From Nocardioidaceae bacterium (lineage in GTDB: Bacteria; Actinomycetota; Actinomycetes; Propionibacteriales; Nocardioidaceae), in assembly GCA_029268205.1 (NCBI GenBank), contig JAJUGK010000005.1:1-41776 (forward strand): DNA of 41,776 bases. Direction: 5' to 3'. Each line of letters starts with the position of its first letter. Position 1 is the stretch's first letter. The position numbers and the translations under genes were made by a program. Below are positions 10,777 through 18,671 of the stretch, piece by piece. The notes below the pieces were generated by a model. The model saw only the letters and a list, made by a program, of their open reading frames with translations. It searched no databases and was not told the DNA's origin.

Positions 10777-11778
10777 TCAGCCGAAGAGTTGCCAGAACTC
10801 CGCGAAGGCCCGCTGGGTGCCGGGGTGGTCGACGCCCTGCCAGGTGAACAGTGCCGCCGCCCGGCCGCTCCCGGGGTCGGCGTACCCGATCGTGCCCAGG
10901 CCCCCGGCCCAGCCCACCAGTCCGTCGGGACGCACCTCGACGTGGTGGCCCCACCCGCAGCCCTCGCCGAGGAAGTCGCCGGCGGTGCGGCGCTGCGCCG
11001 GGGTCAGCTGGTCGGTGCCCAGGGCCCGCGCGGACTCCGCGGTGAGCACCGGCGGGCCGCCGCCGGCCAGCGCGGCCAGGAACAGCAGTTGGTCGGGGAC
11101 GGTCGAGGTGAGTCCGGTGGCCAGCGACTCGAAGGCGATGTCGGCGGGGAAGTCGGTCGCGGTCATGCCCAGCGGGCCGGTCACGTGCTCGGCGACCAGC
11201 GCGCGCACCGACCGGCCGGTGCGGCGGGCGAGCAGGACGCCGAGGACGTCGCTGCTGGTGTGGTAGCGCCACGCCGCGCCGGGCTGGTCGGCCAGCGGGA
11301 GGCCGCCGAGGCGGCGCAGGTACTCCTCGGGGCCCATCGGCGGGGCGAACGGTCCGGGGGCGACCTCGCGTTCGGCCATCGCCGCGGCGAGCGGCCCGGA
11401 CTCCACCCAGCCGAAGCCCGCGGTCATGGTGAGCAGGTGCCGCGCGGTGATCGGCGTCCGGGCCGGGACGGTGTCGTCGAGCGGTCCGTCAGGTCGTACG
11501 AGCACCTGCGGCGCGGCCAGCTCGGGCAGCCACGGCGCGACCGGGTCGTCGAGGTCGAGCGCGCCCAGCTCGGCCAGCCGCAGGGTCAGCACGCCCGCGA
11601 GCGGTTTGGTGTTCGACGCGATCGGTGCCGGCTCCTCCGGCCCGCGCCGGCCACCGGCCGCCAGGCGGGTCCGTCCGTCCTCGCGGACCCCGGCCGCCCA
11701 GCCGTCGAGCGCGCCCTCGGCGACCAGCCGGTCGAGGGCGCGGGTCAACGCATCCAGGGGTGCCGTTGTCGGTGCCAT
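10777..11778 (-). CDS. Serine hydrolase, beta-lactamase class C/esterase family
   Basis: A 333-residue beta-lactamase-fold hydrolase. The nucleophile motif SxxK appears as SNTK (S55, K58). The tyrosine motif is YHT at 172-174 rather than the Y-x-N of true class C beta-lactamases, as in many actinobacterial esterase-like members. No signal peptide is seen at the N-terminus (MAPTTAPLDALTRALDRL), so a cytoplasmic location is likely. This argues against a role as an antibiotic-resistance enzyme. The ATG at 11776-11778 begins just before the helical N-terminal region. It converges on the YbjN gene. Substrate unknown; esterase or peptidase are both plausible. Confidence 0.83.
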   Translation of the reverse strand: MAPTTAPLDALTRALDRLVAEGALDGWAAGVREDGRTRLAAGGRRGPEEPAPIASNTKPLAGVLTLRLAELGALDLDDPVAPWLPELAAPQVLVRPDGPLDDTVPARTPITARHLLTMTAGFGWVESGPLAAAMAEREVAPGPFAPPMGPEEYLRRLGGLPLADQPGAAWRYHTSSDVLGVLLARRTGRSVRALVAEHVTGPLGMTATDFPADIAFESLATGLTSTVPDQLLFLAALAGGGPPVLTAESARALGTDQLTPAQRRTAGDFLGEGCGWGHHVEVRPDGLVGWAGGLGTIGYADPGSGRAAALFTWQGVDHPGTQRAFAEFWQLFG

Positions 11779-11787
11779 CGTCCGAGG

Positions 11788-12804
11788 CTAGGCCGGGCGT
11801 GCCTGCCCCGTCCCCGTTTGCGCCGTCCCGGCCTCGGCTTCGGTCTCGCAGGCCGCCGCGCTCTCGACCGCCGGCGGCACCGCTGCGGGTCGGTGCCGGG
11901 CGATCAGGACCCCGCCGACGCAGAGCGCCCCACCGAGGTAGGCCGCGGCGGGCGGTACCTCACCGAGCAGCACCCAGGCGATGCCGATGGTCAGCACCGG
12001 CACCAGGAAGGTCAGGACCGCCAGCCGGGAGGCGTCGGTGAACCGCAGCGCGTAGGCCCACGTGGAGAACGCGATCGCGGTCGGGAAGAGCCCGAGATAG
12101 CCGATCCACAGCAGCGTCGCGGCATCGGCGGTGCGCACGGTGGCGATCAGTTCGCCAGCCCATGGCAGGCACACGACGGCGCCGATCAGGCAGGCCAGCC
12201 AGGTCACCTCCAGCGCGGGCAGCCGCCCCACCAACGGCTTCTGGGTCAGCACCCCGAGGGCGTACGTCGCGGCCGCCAGCAGCCCGAGGGCGACGCCCCA
12301 CACGTCGCCGGCGCCGTCGCGCGAGACGGCCGTGCCGATGACCGCGACGCCGCCGAGGGCGACCGTCACGCCGGTCAGGGTCCATCGGGTGAAGACCTCG
12401 CCGAGGAACACCGTGGCGAGCACGGCGACCAGCAACGGACCGACCTGCACCAGCATCGCGGCCGTCCCGGCGTCGATGCGTCGCTCGGACTCGTTGAGGG
12501 CGAGGTTGTAGACGCCGAACCACATCGTCCCGCACGCCAGCATCAGCGCCCACTGGGCGCGGCCGCGCGGCCAGCGCTGCGCCGCACCCGTCGGCCGGTC
12601 GGTCACCCCGGGCCGGGGGCGGCGTACGGCCACCAGCAGACCCAGGGCGCCGGCGGCGACCAGCAGCCGGCCCAGGCTCAACGCGCCGGGGCCGACCTCC
12701 TCTCCGAGGTGGCGGATCGCGACGAAGGCGGAGGCCCACAGCAGCAGGGTGGTCGCGGCCGCGGCGGCGGGCAGCCAGGCACGGACGGGCGGGGACGGGG
12801 TCAC
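11788..12804 (-). CDS. EamA-family (DMT) transporter
   Basis: A 338-residue inner-membrane protein with about ten hydrophobic helices arranged as two EamA repeats (first repeat starts LWASAFVAIRHLGEEVGPGAL; second starts at YALGVLTQKPLVG). Members export amino acids, metabolites or drugs; the cargo is not predictable. The start is uncertain. I use the GTG at 12802-12804, giving MTPSPPVRAW before the first helix. A longer reading from 12885 adds a basic 27-residue tail without resemblance to the family. It ends nine bases before the serine hydrolase start on the same strand and may be co-transcribed with it. Confidence 0.83.
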   Translation of the reverse strand: MTPSPPVRAWLPAAAAATTLLLWASAFVAIRHLGEEVGPGALSLGRLLVAAGALGLLVAVRRPRPGVTDRPTGAAQRWPRGRAQWALMLACGTMWFGVYNLALNESERRIDAGTAAMLVQVGPLLVAVLATVFLGEVFTRWTLTGVTVALGGVAVIGTAVSRDGAGDVWGVALGLLAAATYALGVLTQKPLVGRLPALEVTWLACLIGAVVCLPWAGELIATVRTADAATLLWIGYLGLFPTAIAFSTWAYALRFTDASRLAVLTFLVPVLTIGIAWVLLGEVPPAAAYLGGALCVGGVLIARHRPAAVPPAVESAAACETEAEAGTAQTGTGQARPA

Positions 12805-12902
12805 GGCGCGACGGTAGTGCCCCGGGGAGGGCGAGGTCACCTGCTTTGTGCTGCGCCGCCGGTGGGTGGGTGGGGCTGTGCGCATCGGGTAACCATGGAG
12901 GC

Positions 12903-13088
12903 ATGAGCACCCACACCGCAGAAGAGTTCCCCGGCGACGAGCACCTCGAGCACCACGCCGAGAACGTCGGCAAGCCCGACGAGGAGCGGGAGGTCGGCAT
13001 CGCCGACGCCGACCTGCCCGAGGACGTGCGCCCCTCCGACGACAACCCGCTGGCCCAGGACCCGGAGCCCGACGTCACCGACGAGTGA
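12903..13088 (+). CDS. Small acidic protein of unknown function
   Basis: A 61-residue protein composed largely of Asp, Glu, Pro and His, with no hydrophobic core and no membrane segment (for example DEHLEHHAENV and DDNPLAQDPEPDVTDE). It is probably intrinsically disordered. The ATG at 12903 is preceded by GGAGG at 12897-12901, a usable though closely spaced ribosome site, and third-position GC is high throughout, supporting translation. It lies between the divergently oriented EamA gene and the convergent regX3. I do not recognise the family. A metal-buffering or protein-partner role is possible but unsupported. Confidence 0.6.
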   Translation: MSTHTAEEFPGDEHLEHHAENVGKPDEEREVGIADADLPEDVRPSDDNPLAQDPEPDVTDE

Positions 13089-13095
13089 GCCGGGA

Positions 13096-13773
13096 CTAGA
13101 CCTCGAGCTTGTAACCCAACCCGCGCACCGTGATGAGGTACCGCGGGTGGGACGGCTCGGGCTCGAGCTTGGCGCGCAGCCGCTTGACGTGCACGTCGAG
13201 GGTCTTGGTGTCGCCGACGTAGTCCGCGCCCCAGACCCGGTCGATGAGCTGGCCGCGGGTGAGCACGCGGCCCGGGTTGCGCAGGAACATCTCCAGCAGC
13301 TCGAACTCCTTCAGCGGCAGCCGCGCCTCGGCACCGTCGATGGTGACGTGGTGGCGCTCGACGTCCATCCGCACCGGACCGGCCTCCAGCACCGCCGTCT
13401 CCGGGTCGGGTTCGATGCCCCGTCGGAGCACCGCGCGGATCCGGGCGACCAGTTCGCGCGGGGAGTAGGGCTTGGTGACGTAGTCGTCGGCACCGAGCTC
13501 GAGCCCGACCACCTTGTCGATCTCGTCGTCCTTGGCGCTGACCATGATGACCGGGACGTTGGAGGTCTGGCGGATCTGGCGGCAGACCTCGGTGCCGGGC
13601 AGGCCCGGCAGCATCAGGTCGAGCAGCACGATGTCGGCGCCGAAGCGGTCGAACTCGGTCAGGGCGTCGGGCCCGGTCGTGGCGATCGCGACGTCGAAGC
13701 CCTCCTTGCGGAGCATGTAGGCGAGAGCATCGCTGTAGCTCTCCTCATCCTCGACGACGAGAACGCGGGTCAC
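13096..13773 (-). CDS. regX3: Response regulator RegX3 (OmpR family)
   Basis: A 225-residue OmpR/PhoB-type regulator. The receiver domain has the acidic pair E8/D9, phosphoacceptor D52 in LLDLMLPG and K101 in TKPY. The C-terminal winged helix (about 125-225) includes LKEFELLEMFLRNPGRVLTR and DVHVKRLRAKLE. High similarity to mycobacterial RegX3 and its pairing with SenX3 and PhoU indicate control of the phosphate-limitation response. The GTG start at 13773 overlaps the senX3 stop by four bases, so the order of transcription is senX3-regX3. A large open frame continues upstream in this frame but is antisense-like sequence within senX3. Confidence 0.94.
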   Translation of the reverse strand: MTRVLVVEDEESYSDALAYMLRKEGFDVAIATTGPDALTEFDRFGADIVLLDLMLPGLPGTEVCRQIRQTSNVPVIMVSAKDDEIDKVVGLELGADDYVTKPYSPRELVARIRAVLRRGIEPDPETAVLEAGPVRMDVERHHVTIDGAEARLPLKEFELLEMFLRNPGRVLTRGQLIDRVWGADYVGDTKTLDVHVKRLRAKLEPEPSHPRYLITVRGLGYKLEV

Positions 13774-14918
13774 GGACGGGCCTCCTGCGGGGGGACGGAC
13801 GGGATGCGGGCGGGCAAGGAGAGGGTGAACGACGAACCCTGCCCCTCCTCGGACCATACGGTCACCTCGCCGCCGTGGGAGGCGACGACGTGCTTGACGA
13901 TCGACAACCCGAGGCCGGTGCCGCCGGTGGAGCGGTGGCGAGCGGGGTCGACGCGGTAGAACCGCTCGAAGATCCGGTCGATCTCCTGGGCCGGGATGCC
14001 GATCCCCTGATCGGTGACGGCGATGTCGACGCGGTCCTCGCGGGTGCTCACCGCCACCACGACGGTCGCGCCGTCGGGGGAGTAGGTCACCGCGTTGGTC
14101 ACGAGGTTCGACAGGGCGACGGCGAGCTGGTCGCCGCTGCCGAGGAGCTGGACGCCGGTCTCGCCCGCCCGGACGACGGCGACCCCGCGGGCCTCGGCGT
14201 CGGTGGCGGCGGCCTCGATCGCGCGCTCGACGACGGTGTCGACCGCCACCGGACGGGGCTCGTCGATCGGGTCGTCGTGCTGCAACCGGGAGAGCTCGAT
14301 GATCTGCTGGACCAACCGGCCCAGCCGTTCGGACTCGCGGTGCATCCGGCTGGCGAACCGCTGGACCGCCTCGGGGTCGTCGGCGGCCTCCTGCACCGCC
14401 TCGGCCAGCAGCCGGATCGCCCCGACCGGGGTCTTGAGCTCGTGGGAGACGTTGGCGACGAAGTCGCGGCGGACGGACTCCACCCGGCGCTCCCGGGTGC
14501 GGTCCTCGACCAGGAGCAGCACCAGGCGCGAGGTCAGCGGGGCGACCCGCGCACTGACGGTGCGCGGCATGCCGCCGTCGGGACGTGGCAGCACCAGCTC
14601 GGTCTCCTGGATCTGCCCGTCGCGCCGCACCTCGCGCACCAGGTCCACCAGGTCGTCGACGGTCAGCCGGTCGTTGCGCACCAGCCCCATCGCGTACGCC
14701 GGCGCCGAGGCCTTCAGCACCGCATCGGCCTCGTCGACGACCAGCGCGCTCGAGCGGAGCACCGCGAGGGTGGCCGCCACCCCGGCCGGCAGCACCGGCT
14801 CCGCGGTCGGTGCGGGTCGGGTCTGCTGGGCGTCGCTGACCCGCCAGGCGAGGACCACACCGCCACCGAGCACCGCACCGAGCAGTGCGAACAGCAGGGC
14901 CTGGGTCGTCGGGTCCAC
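13770..14918 (-). CDS. senX3: Sensor histidine kinase SenX3
   Basis: A 382-residue membrane-bound kinase. One N-terminal helix (about 6-27, LLFALLGAVLGGGVVLAW) is followed by a PAS-like region (50-140). Next come the HisKA motif VSHELKTP with H159, the N box (LSNLVTNAVTYSP) and the G boxes (DQGIGIP, TGGTGLGLSIVKHV). In actinomycetes SenX3 works with PhoU and the Pst phosphate transporter to control RegX3. The GTG at 14916-14918 is preceded by TACGAT at 14927-14932 on the same strand, eight bases upstream, so the transcript is probably leaderless. It diverges from phoU. Confidence 0.94.
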   Translation of the reverse strand: MDPTTQALLFALLGAVLGGGVVLAWRVSDAQQTRPAPTAEPVLPAGVAATLAVLRSSALVVDEADAVLKASAPAYAMGLVRNDRLTVDDLVDLVREVRRDGQIQETELVLPRPDGGMPRTVSARVAPLTSRLVLLLVEDRTRERRVESVRRDFVANVSHELKTPVGAIRLLAEAVQEAADDPEAVQRFASRMHRESERLGRLVQQIIELSRLQHDDPIDEPRPVAVDTVVERAIEAAATDAEARGVAVVRAGETGVQLLGSGDQLAVALSNLVTNAVTYSPDGATVVVAVSTREDRVDIAVTDQGIGIPAQEIDRIFERFYRVDPARHRSTGGTGLGLSIVKHVVASHGGEVTVWSEEGQGSSFTLSLPARIPSVPPQEARP

Positions 14919-14926
14919 GATTGTTG

Positions 14927-14932
14927 ATCGTA
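14927..14932 (-). promoter_or_regulatory. Probable -10 element of senX3 (leaderless)
   Basis: TACGAT on the minus strand ends eight bases before the senX3 GTG, the spacing expected when transcription starts at or next to the start codon. No ribosome-binding site is present between them. Confidence 0.45.
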
Positions 14933-14981
14933 CGCACGCGATCACCGGCTGTTCGCCCGTGCGGCCGACTGGTCGAGGAGT

Positions 14982-15003
14982 GTTCATCCGGCGTTCACTA
15001 AGG
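14982..15003 (+). promoter_or_regulatory. Pho-box-like direct repeats upstream of phoU
   Basis: Two consecutive 11-bp units, GTTCATCCGGC and GTTCACTAAGG, match the actinobacterial PHO box pattern (GTTCACC plus four bases, 11-bp period). A weaker third unit beginning GTCGCC follows in phase at 15004. The array lies about 39-60 bases upstream of the phoU start codon and between divergent phoU and senX3, a natural site for RegX3 or PhoP binding. Confidence 0.6.
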
Positions 15004-15029
15004 GTCGCCGACTGTCCATCTGGCGTGCG

Positions 15030-15035
15030 TACGTT
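15030..15035 (+). promoter_or_regulatory. Probable -10 element of phoU (leaderless)
   Basis: TACGTT ends six bases before the phoU ATG, which has no ribosome-binding site. The Pho-box-like repeats lie where an activator would sit relative to this start. Confidence 0.45.
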
Positions 15036-15041
15036 GGCCGC

Positions 15042-15698
15042 ATGCGTGAGGCCTACACCGACCAACTCGATGCCATCCTCGACGACCTGGTGATCATGAC
15101 CCACCAGGTGAAGCGCGCCGTGTCGCGCGCGACCGTCGCGCTCCTCTCCGGGGACGCGGCGGTGGCCGAGGAGGTGATCAGCGGCGACGCCGTCATCGAC
15201 GCCGCCCGCGAACAGATCGAGGAGAGGAGCTTCGAACTGATCGCGCTCCAGCAGCCGGTGGCCGGCGACCTGCGACAGCTCATCGCCGGGCTCCGGATGG
15301 TCGCCGAGCTCGAACGGATGGGGGACCTCTCGGTGCACATCGCCAAGGTCGCCCGGTTGCGCACGCCCAACGTCGCGGTCCCGGAGTCGATGGAACCGAT
15401 GATCCGGCAGATGGCCGAGGTCGCCCAGCAGATGGTCCGCAAGGTCGCCGTGGTGATCGCCGAGCGCGACGTGGACGGGGCGCACGCGCTCGAGCGGGTC
15501 GACGAGGAGATGGATCACCTGCGGCGCAGGTCCTTCGAGCGGATCCTCGCCGAGGACTGGAGCCACGGCGTGGAGCCGGCCATCGACATCGCCCTGCTGG
15601 GGCGCTACTACGAGCGCATCGCCGACCACGCCGTGTCGTTGGGGCGCCGGGTGATCTTCCTCGTCACCGGCGAGCACCCGACCACACCGGAGGACTGA
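15042..15698 (+). CDS. phoU: Phosphate-signalling complex protein PhoU
   Basis: A 218-residue all-helical protein with two PhoU repeats (about 5-95 and 115-210). Conserved metal-cluster segments are LERMGDLSVHIAK in the first and YYERIADHAVSLGRR in the second. PhoU links the Pst transporter to the SenX3 kinase and restrains the phosphate-starvation response when phosphate is plentiful. The ATG at 15042 gives the conserved MREAYTDQLD N-terminus. Divergent placement from senX3-regX3 over a Pho-box-like element supports mutual regulation. No pst transport genes are in the window. Confidence 0.96.
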   Translation: MREAYTDQLDAILDDLVIMTHQVKRAVSRATVALLSGDAAVAEEVISGDAVIDAAREQIEERSFELIALQQPVAGDLRQLIAGLRMVAELERMGDLSVHIAKVARLRTPNVAVPESMEPMIRQMAEVAQQMVRKVAVVIAERDVDGAHALERVDEEMDHLRRRSFERILAEDWSHGVEPAIDIALLGRYYERIADHAVSLGRRVIFLVTGEHPTTPED

Positions 15699-15744
15699 CC
15701 GGAGGCGCCGTACGGGCCGGACCGGGAAGGGCCCGGGTGCGCGG

Positions 15745-16506
15745 TCAGCGTCCCTGGTTGGCGACCGCGGCGATCGCCGCCGCGGCAGCCTCCGGGTCGA
15801 GGTACTCCCCGCCCCGGGTCAGCGGCCGCATCTGCTCGTCGAGGCGGTAGACCAGCGGGATGCCGGTGGGGATGTTGAGCCCGACCACGGCCTCCTCGCT
15901 GAGGCCGTCGAGGTGCTTGACCAGCGCCCGCAGGGAGTTGCCGTGCGCGGCGACGCACACGGTGTTGCCCGAACGCAGGTCCGGCACGATCGCGTCGTAC
16001 CAGTAGGGCAGCATCCGCACCATCACGTCGGCCAGGCACTCGGTGCGTGGGCGCGCCTCGTCGGGGATGCCCGCGTAGCGCGGGTCGTCGGTCTGGGCGA
16101 ACTCGTCGGCGTCGTCGATCGGCGGCGGCGGGGTGTCGTAGGAGCGGCGCCAGAGCATGAACTGCTCCTCGCCGTACTCCTCGAGCGTGGCCTTCTTGTC
16201 CTTGCCCTGCAGGGCGCCGTAGTGACGCTCGTTGAGCCGCCACGAGCGGCGCACCGGCACCCAGTGCCGCTCGGCGGCGTCGAGCGCGAGCTGCGCGGTG
16301 GTGATCGCCCGGCGCAGCAGGGAGGTGTGGAGCACGTCGGGCAGCACGCCGGCCTCGGCCATCAACCGCCCGCCCCGGACGGCCTCTTCGCGGCCCTTGG
16401 CGGTCAGGGCGACGTCGACCCAGCCGGTGAAGAGGTTCGCCGCGTTCCACTCGCTCTCGCCGTGGCGGAGCAGGACCAGGGTGTACGGCGCGCTCGGGGT
16501 GGTCAT
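15745..16506 (-). CDS. gpmA: 2,3-bisphosphoglycerate-dependent phosphoglycerate mutase
   Basis: A glycolytic and gluconeogenic enzyme interconverting 3- and 2-phosphoglycerate. The 253-residue protein has the histidine phosphatase motif RHGESEWN at 14-21 (H15 is phosphorylated), [26 protein letters not shown] and the second active-site histidine in [14 protein letters not shown]. All are diagnostic of GpmA rather than of other RHG-family members. The ATG at 16504-16506 overlaps the stop of the upstream lipoprotein gene by one base, so the two are coupled. Adjacency to phoU/senX3 parallels the mycobacterial gpm1-senX3 arrangement. Confidence 0.96.
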   Translation of the reverse strand: MTTPSAPYTLVLLRHGESEWNAANLFTGWVDVALTAKGREEAVRGGRLMAEAGVLPDVLHTSLLRRAITTAQLALDAAERHWVPVRRSWRLNERHYGALQGKDKKATLEEYGEEQFMLWRRSYDTPPPPIDDADEFAQTDDPRYAGIPDEARPRTECLADVMVRMLPYWYDAIVPDLRSGNTVCVAAHGNSLRALVKHLDGLSEEAVVGLNIPTGIPLVYRLDEQMRPLTRGGEYLDPEAAAAAIAAVANQGR

Positions 16507-17093
16507 CAGGGCTCGATCCCGCCGGTCTCGTCGTCGTCCTCGGTCTCGTTGACCGGGCCACCGTCGGTGCCGCTCGCCTCGCCGTCGCGGGCCTCGGGCG
16601 CGGAGCCGTCGTCGACCGTGGGGATCTCGACGGCGGCGAAGTCGCCGGCGCGCGCGACGACGGGCACGTCCATGGTGACCGCCTCGCCGCGCTCGAAGCC
16701 GATGGTCACCCACACGACGTTGCCGGGCACGATCCGCTCACCCTCGACGAGCACGCCGCCGCCGTCGTTGAGCTGCACGAACCCGCCGGCGGGCACCTCG
16801 ACCTCGGCGGTCGGGGTGAAGGTCAGGTCGGCGTCGTCCCGGGCGCCGGCCACGTCGGCCAGACCGTCGGCCTCGCGCAGGTCGTTGTTGGCCAGCCCGG
16901 CGATGAAGACCCCGGAGCCGTCCCCGTCCGCGACGATCACCGCGTGCAGCACGTCGACCGAGCTGCTGCGGTCGTTGGTGCCGACGCCGGGCGTGTAGAC
17001 CTTGTCGGTCGGGTATTCGCCGCAGGCCGCGAGGGCCGGAGCCCCGAGCAGCAGGGTGGCAGCGGCGAGGGTACGGCGCCAGGGCTTGGTCAC
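16506..17093 (-). CDS. Putative lipoprotein, PCu(A)C-like
   Basis: A 195-residue exported protein. The N-terminus [24 protein letters not shown] has a basic start, hydrophobic core and lipobox LAAC with the lipidated cysteine at C24. The mature part is rich in beta strands ([35 protein letters not shown]) in an order that resembles the actinobacterial PCu(A)C/DUF461 group. The Met/His copper-binding motif of true PCu(A)C chaperones is missing, so copper binding is not supported. The tail (from about 165) is acidic and Gly-rich. It is coupled to gpmA by a one-base overlap; a functional link to glycolysis seems unlikely. Confidence 0.72.
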   Translation of the reverse strand: MTKPWRRTLAAATLLLGAPALAACGEYPTDKVYTPGVGTNDRSSSVDVLHAVIVADGDGSGVFIAGLANNDLREADGLADVAGARDDADLTFTPTAEVEVPAGGFVQLNDGGGVLVEGERIVPGNVVWVTIGFERGEAVTMDVPVVARAGDFAAVEIPTVDDGSAPEARDGEASGTDGGPVNETEDDDETGGIEP

Positions 17094-17166
17094 GGGGAGT
17101 TCCTCCAGGGCAGGGCGGACGTGCGGTCGAAGCCTACCGAGCCCTCCGCCCGGGGCGGCACCAGGC

Positions 17167-17886
17167 TCAGCCCTGGACCAGGCCGACCATCATCACGGCG
17201 ACGACCATGCCGGCCAGGACGAGGGCGATGTAGACCGTGGTCAGCCACAGCAGCGGCACCGCCCCGATCCGCAGCGCGATCCGCAGCGGCAGGTGTCGCA
17301 GGCCGGCCTGGTTGTCCTCCACGAGGTCGTTGAGCGAGGCGGCGAAGTGCAGTCCGACGCCCAGCAGTGCCGCCAGCACCACCATCGCGACCGTGGGCGG
17401 CCCGCCGTGCACGCCGCCGCCCCACCCGCCGTACGAGAGGAAGGCGGGCAGCAAGCCGAAGCCGACCGCCCAGGGCAGCCACGAGAGCCACGTGCGCCGC
17501 CAGAACAGGTCGGAGAGCGCCCCGCACGCCAGCGAGCCGAGGTAGGCCGCCCCGGCGACGGTGCCGTTGGAGACCGCGAGCGGCACCACCAGCAGTACCC
17601 CGCACGACGCGGCGAAGGCCACCGTGCCCGGGTCGATCCAGCCCTGGGCGATCGGCTTGCGCGGCCGGCCCAGATCGTGGTCGCGCCCGCGGTCGAGGAC
17701 GTCGTTGAACCAGCCCAGGACGGCCTGGCCGGTGAGCACGGTCAGCCCGACCAGGGCGACCTCGTTGCCGCTGCGACCCGCGAGCGCCGCCGCCACCGCC
17801 AGGGCCGCGGCCATCGCCACAGCCCGCAGGGGGTGGGCGGTCAGCAGGAGGGTGACCGCGGTGCCGCGCCGGCGGGTGTAGAGCAT
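17167..17886 (-). CDS. UbiA-family prenyltransferase
   Basis: A 239-residue polytopic membrane protein. The first aspartate-rich motif NDVLDRGRD (from N61) and the conserved RPRKPIAQG that follows identify the UbiA superfamily, which condenses prenyl diphosphates with aromatic or other acceptors in the membrane. A second acidic motif LNDLVED comes at about residue 188. At least six hydrophobic helices are visible. No quinone or heme genes lie nearby, so the acceptor is unknown; menaquinone (MenA) is unlikely because the length and motifs differ. GATACT on the minus strand (17894-17899) ends seven bases before the ATG, suggesting a leaderless message. Confidence 0.82.
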   Translation of the reverse strand: MLYTRRRGTAVTLLLTAHPLRAVAMAAALAVAAALAGRSGNEVALVGLTVLTGQAVLGWFNDVLDRGRDHDLGRPRKPIAQGWIDPGTVAFAASCGVLLVVPLAVSNGTVAGAAYLGSLACGALSDLFWRRTWLSWLPWAVGFGLLPAFLSYGGWGGGVHGGPPTVAMVVLAALLGVGLHFAASLNDLVEDNQAGLRHLPLRIALRIGAVPLLWLTTVYIALVLAGMVVAVMMVGLVQG

Positions 17887-18031
17887 GGCCCGCAGTATCG
17901 ACCACCGGGGTCGCCGACCGCCGCTCCGACACGGCGCCGCCGCCCCGCCAGCACGGTCACACGCGTCCTGTCAAGCCCGGAATGGGGCTCTGACCTGCGC
18001 AAACGTCAAAAGTGCCGGTGCGGTGACGTGT

Positions 18032-18037
18032 TAGACT
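18032..18037 (+). promoter_or_regulatory. Probable -10 element of carD
   Basis: TAGACT fits the TANNNT consensus and lies 26 bases before the carD ATG, leaving a short leader with the ribosome site GAAAGGGG at 18045-18052. No clear -35 hexamer is seen. Confidence 0.55.
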
Positions 18038-18063
18038 AGTCACCTGAAAGGGGTACTTCGCAC

Positions 18064-18549
18064 ATGACTTTTACTGTCGGTGAGACGGTCGTTTATCCAA
18101 ATCACGGGGCTGCGGTCATCGAGGACATCGAGACGCGCACCATCAAGGGGGAGGACAAGCAGTACCTCGTTCTCCGCATCGTCGCACAGCAGGACCTGGT
18201 CGTCCGGGTTCCCGCGCAGAACCTCGACCTGGTCGGGGTCCGCGACGTGGTCGACAAGGAGGGGCTCGACCGGGTCTTCGACGTGCTGCGCGCCGAGCAC
18301 ACCGAGGAGCCGACCAACTGGTCGCGCCGCTACAAGGCCAACATGGAGAAGCTGCACTCGGGCGACGTGATCAAGGTGGCCGAGGTCGTGCGCGACCTGT
18401 GGCGCCGCGAGCGTGACCGCGGGCTGTCCGCGGGCGAGAAGCGGATGCTGGCCAAGGCGCGCCAGATCCTGGTCTCCGAGCTCGCGCTCGCCGAGCGCAC
18501 CAACGAGGACAAGGCCGAGACCATCCTCGACGAGGTCCTCGCCTCCTGA
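18064..18549 (+). CDS. carD: CarD-family RNA polymerase-binding transcription regulator
   Basis: A 161-residue essential global regulator in actinobacteria that binds the RNA polymerase beta subunit and stabilises open promoter complexes, notably at rRNA promoters. The N-terminal Tudor-like RNAP-interaction domain (about 1-60) starts [16 protein letters not shown]. The C-terminal helical DNA-binding domain contains the conserved tryptophan in [14 protein letters not shown] and the [15 protein letters not shown] segment. The ATG at 18064 follows GAAAGGGG. The first codons are markedly more AT-rich than the surroundings, as is common for highly expressed genes. Mycobacteria have ispD-ispF directly downstream, but here other genes intervene. 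Confidence 0.96.
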   Translation: MTFTVGETVVYPNHGAAVIEDIETRTIKGEDKQYLVLRIVAQQDLVVRVPAQNLDLVGVRDVVDKEGLDRVFDVLRAEHTEEPTNWSRRYKANMEKLHSGDVIKVAEVVRDLWRRERDRGLSAGEKRMLAKARQILVSELALAERTNEDKAETILDEVLAS

Positions 18550-18568
18550 GGCGACGCAGACTGCCGTA

Positions 18569-18605
18569 CGACGGCCCCGCGCCCCCGGTGGGAGCGGGGC
18601 CGTCG
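18569..18605 (+). terminator. Strong hairpin after carD
   Basis: A perfect 12-bp GC-rich stem, CGACGGCCCCGC pairing with GCGGGGCCGTCG around a 13-base loop, begins 20 bases after the carD stop. It is followed by GCATTCTC rather than a U tract, as is common for actinobacterial terminators. Confidence 0.72.
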
Positions 18606-18632
18606 GCATTCTCGGGCCGTGATCGCAAGCAT

Positions 18633-18653
18633 GGTTAGGCAGTCCTAACCTAG
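18633..18653 (+). promoter_or_regulatory. IdeR/DtxR-type iron box
   Basis: The bases at 18633-18650 form a perfect inverted repeat GGTTAGG-CAGT-CCTAACC. Read as TTAGGCAGTCCTAACCTAG (18635-18653), they match the 19-bp IdeR/DtxR consensus TTAGGTTAGGCTAACCTAA at 13 of 19 positions. The site ends just upstream of the probable -10 of the siderophore-interacting protein gene, so iron-loaded IdeR would block transcription. Confidence 0.7.
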
Positions 18654-18659
18654 GGCCCC

Positions 18660-18665
18660 TATCCT
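18660..18665 (+). promoter_or_regulatory. Probable -10 element of the siderophore-interacting protein gene
   Basis: TATCCT ends six bases before the GTG start at 18672, with no ribosome-binding site between. This indicates a leaderless transcript. Confidence 0.5.
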
Positions 18666-18671
18666 GGTCCG

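Noticed and set aside
10777-11778. Beta-lactamase resistance gene
   Set aside because: No signal peptide and no Y-x-N motif. The sequence fits the broad esterase-like serine hydrolase group.
10789-12906. A 705-codon forward open frame antisense to the serine hydrolase and EamA genes
   Set aside because: Composition is Gly/Arg/Gln-rich without any recognisable domain, while the opposite strand encodes two clear families.
17167-17886. MenA or heme O synthase
   Set aside because: Only the general UbiA motifs are present, the protein is short, and no quinone or heme genes are adjacent.
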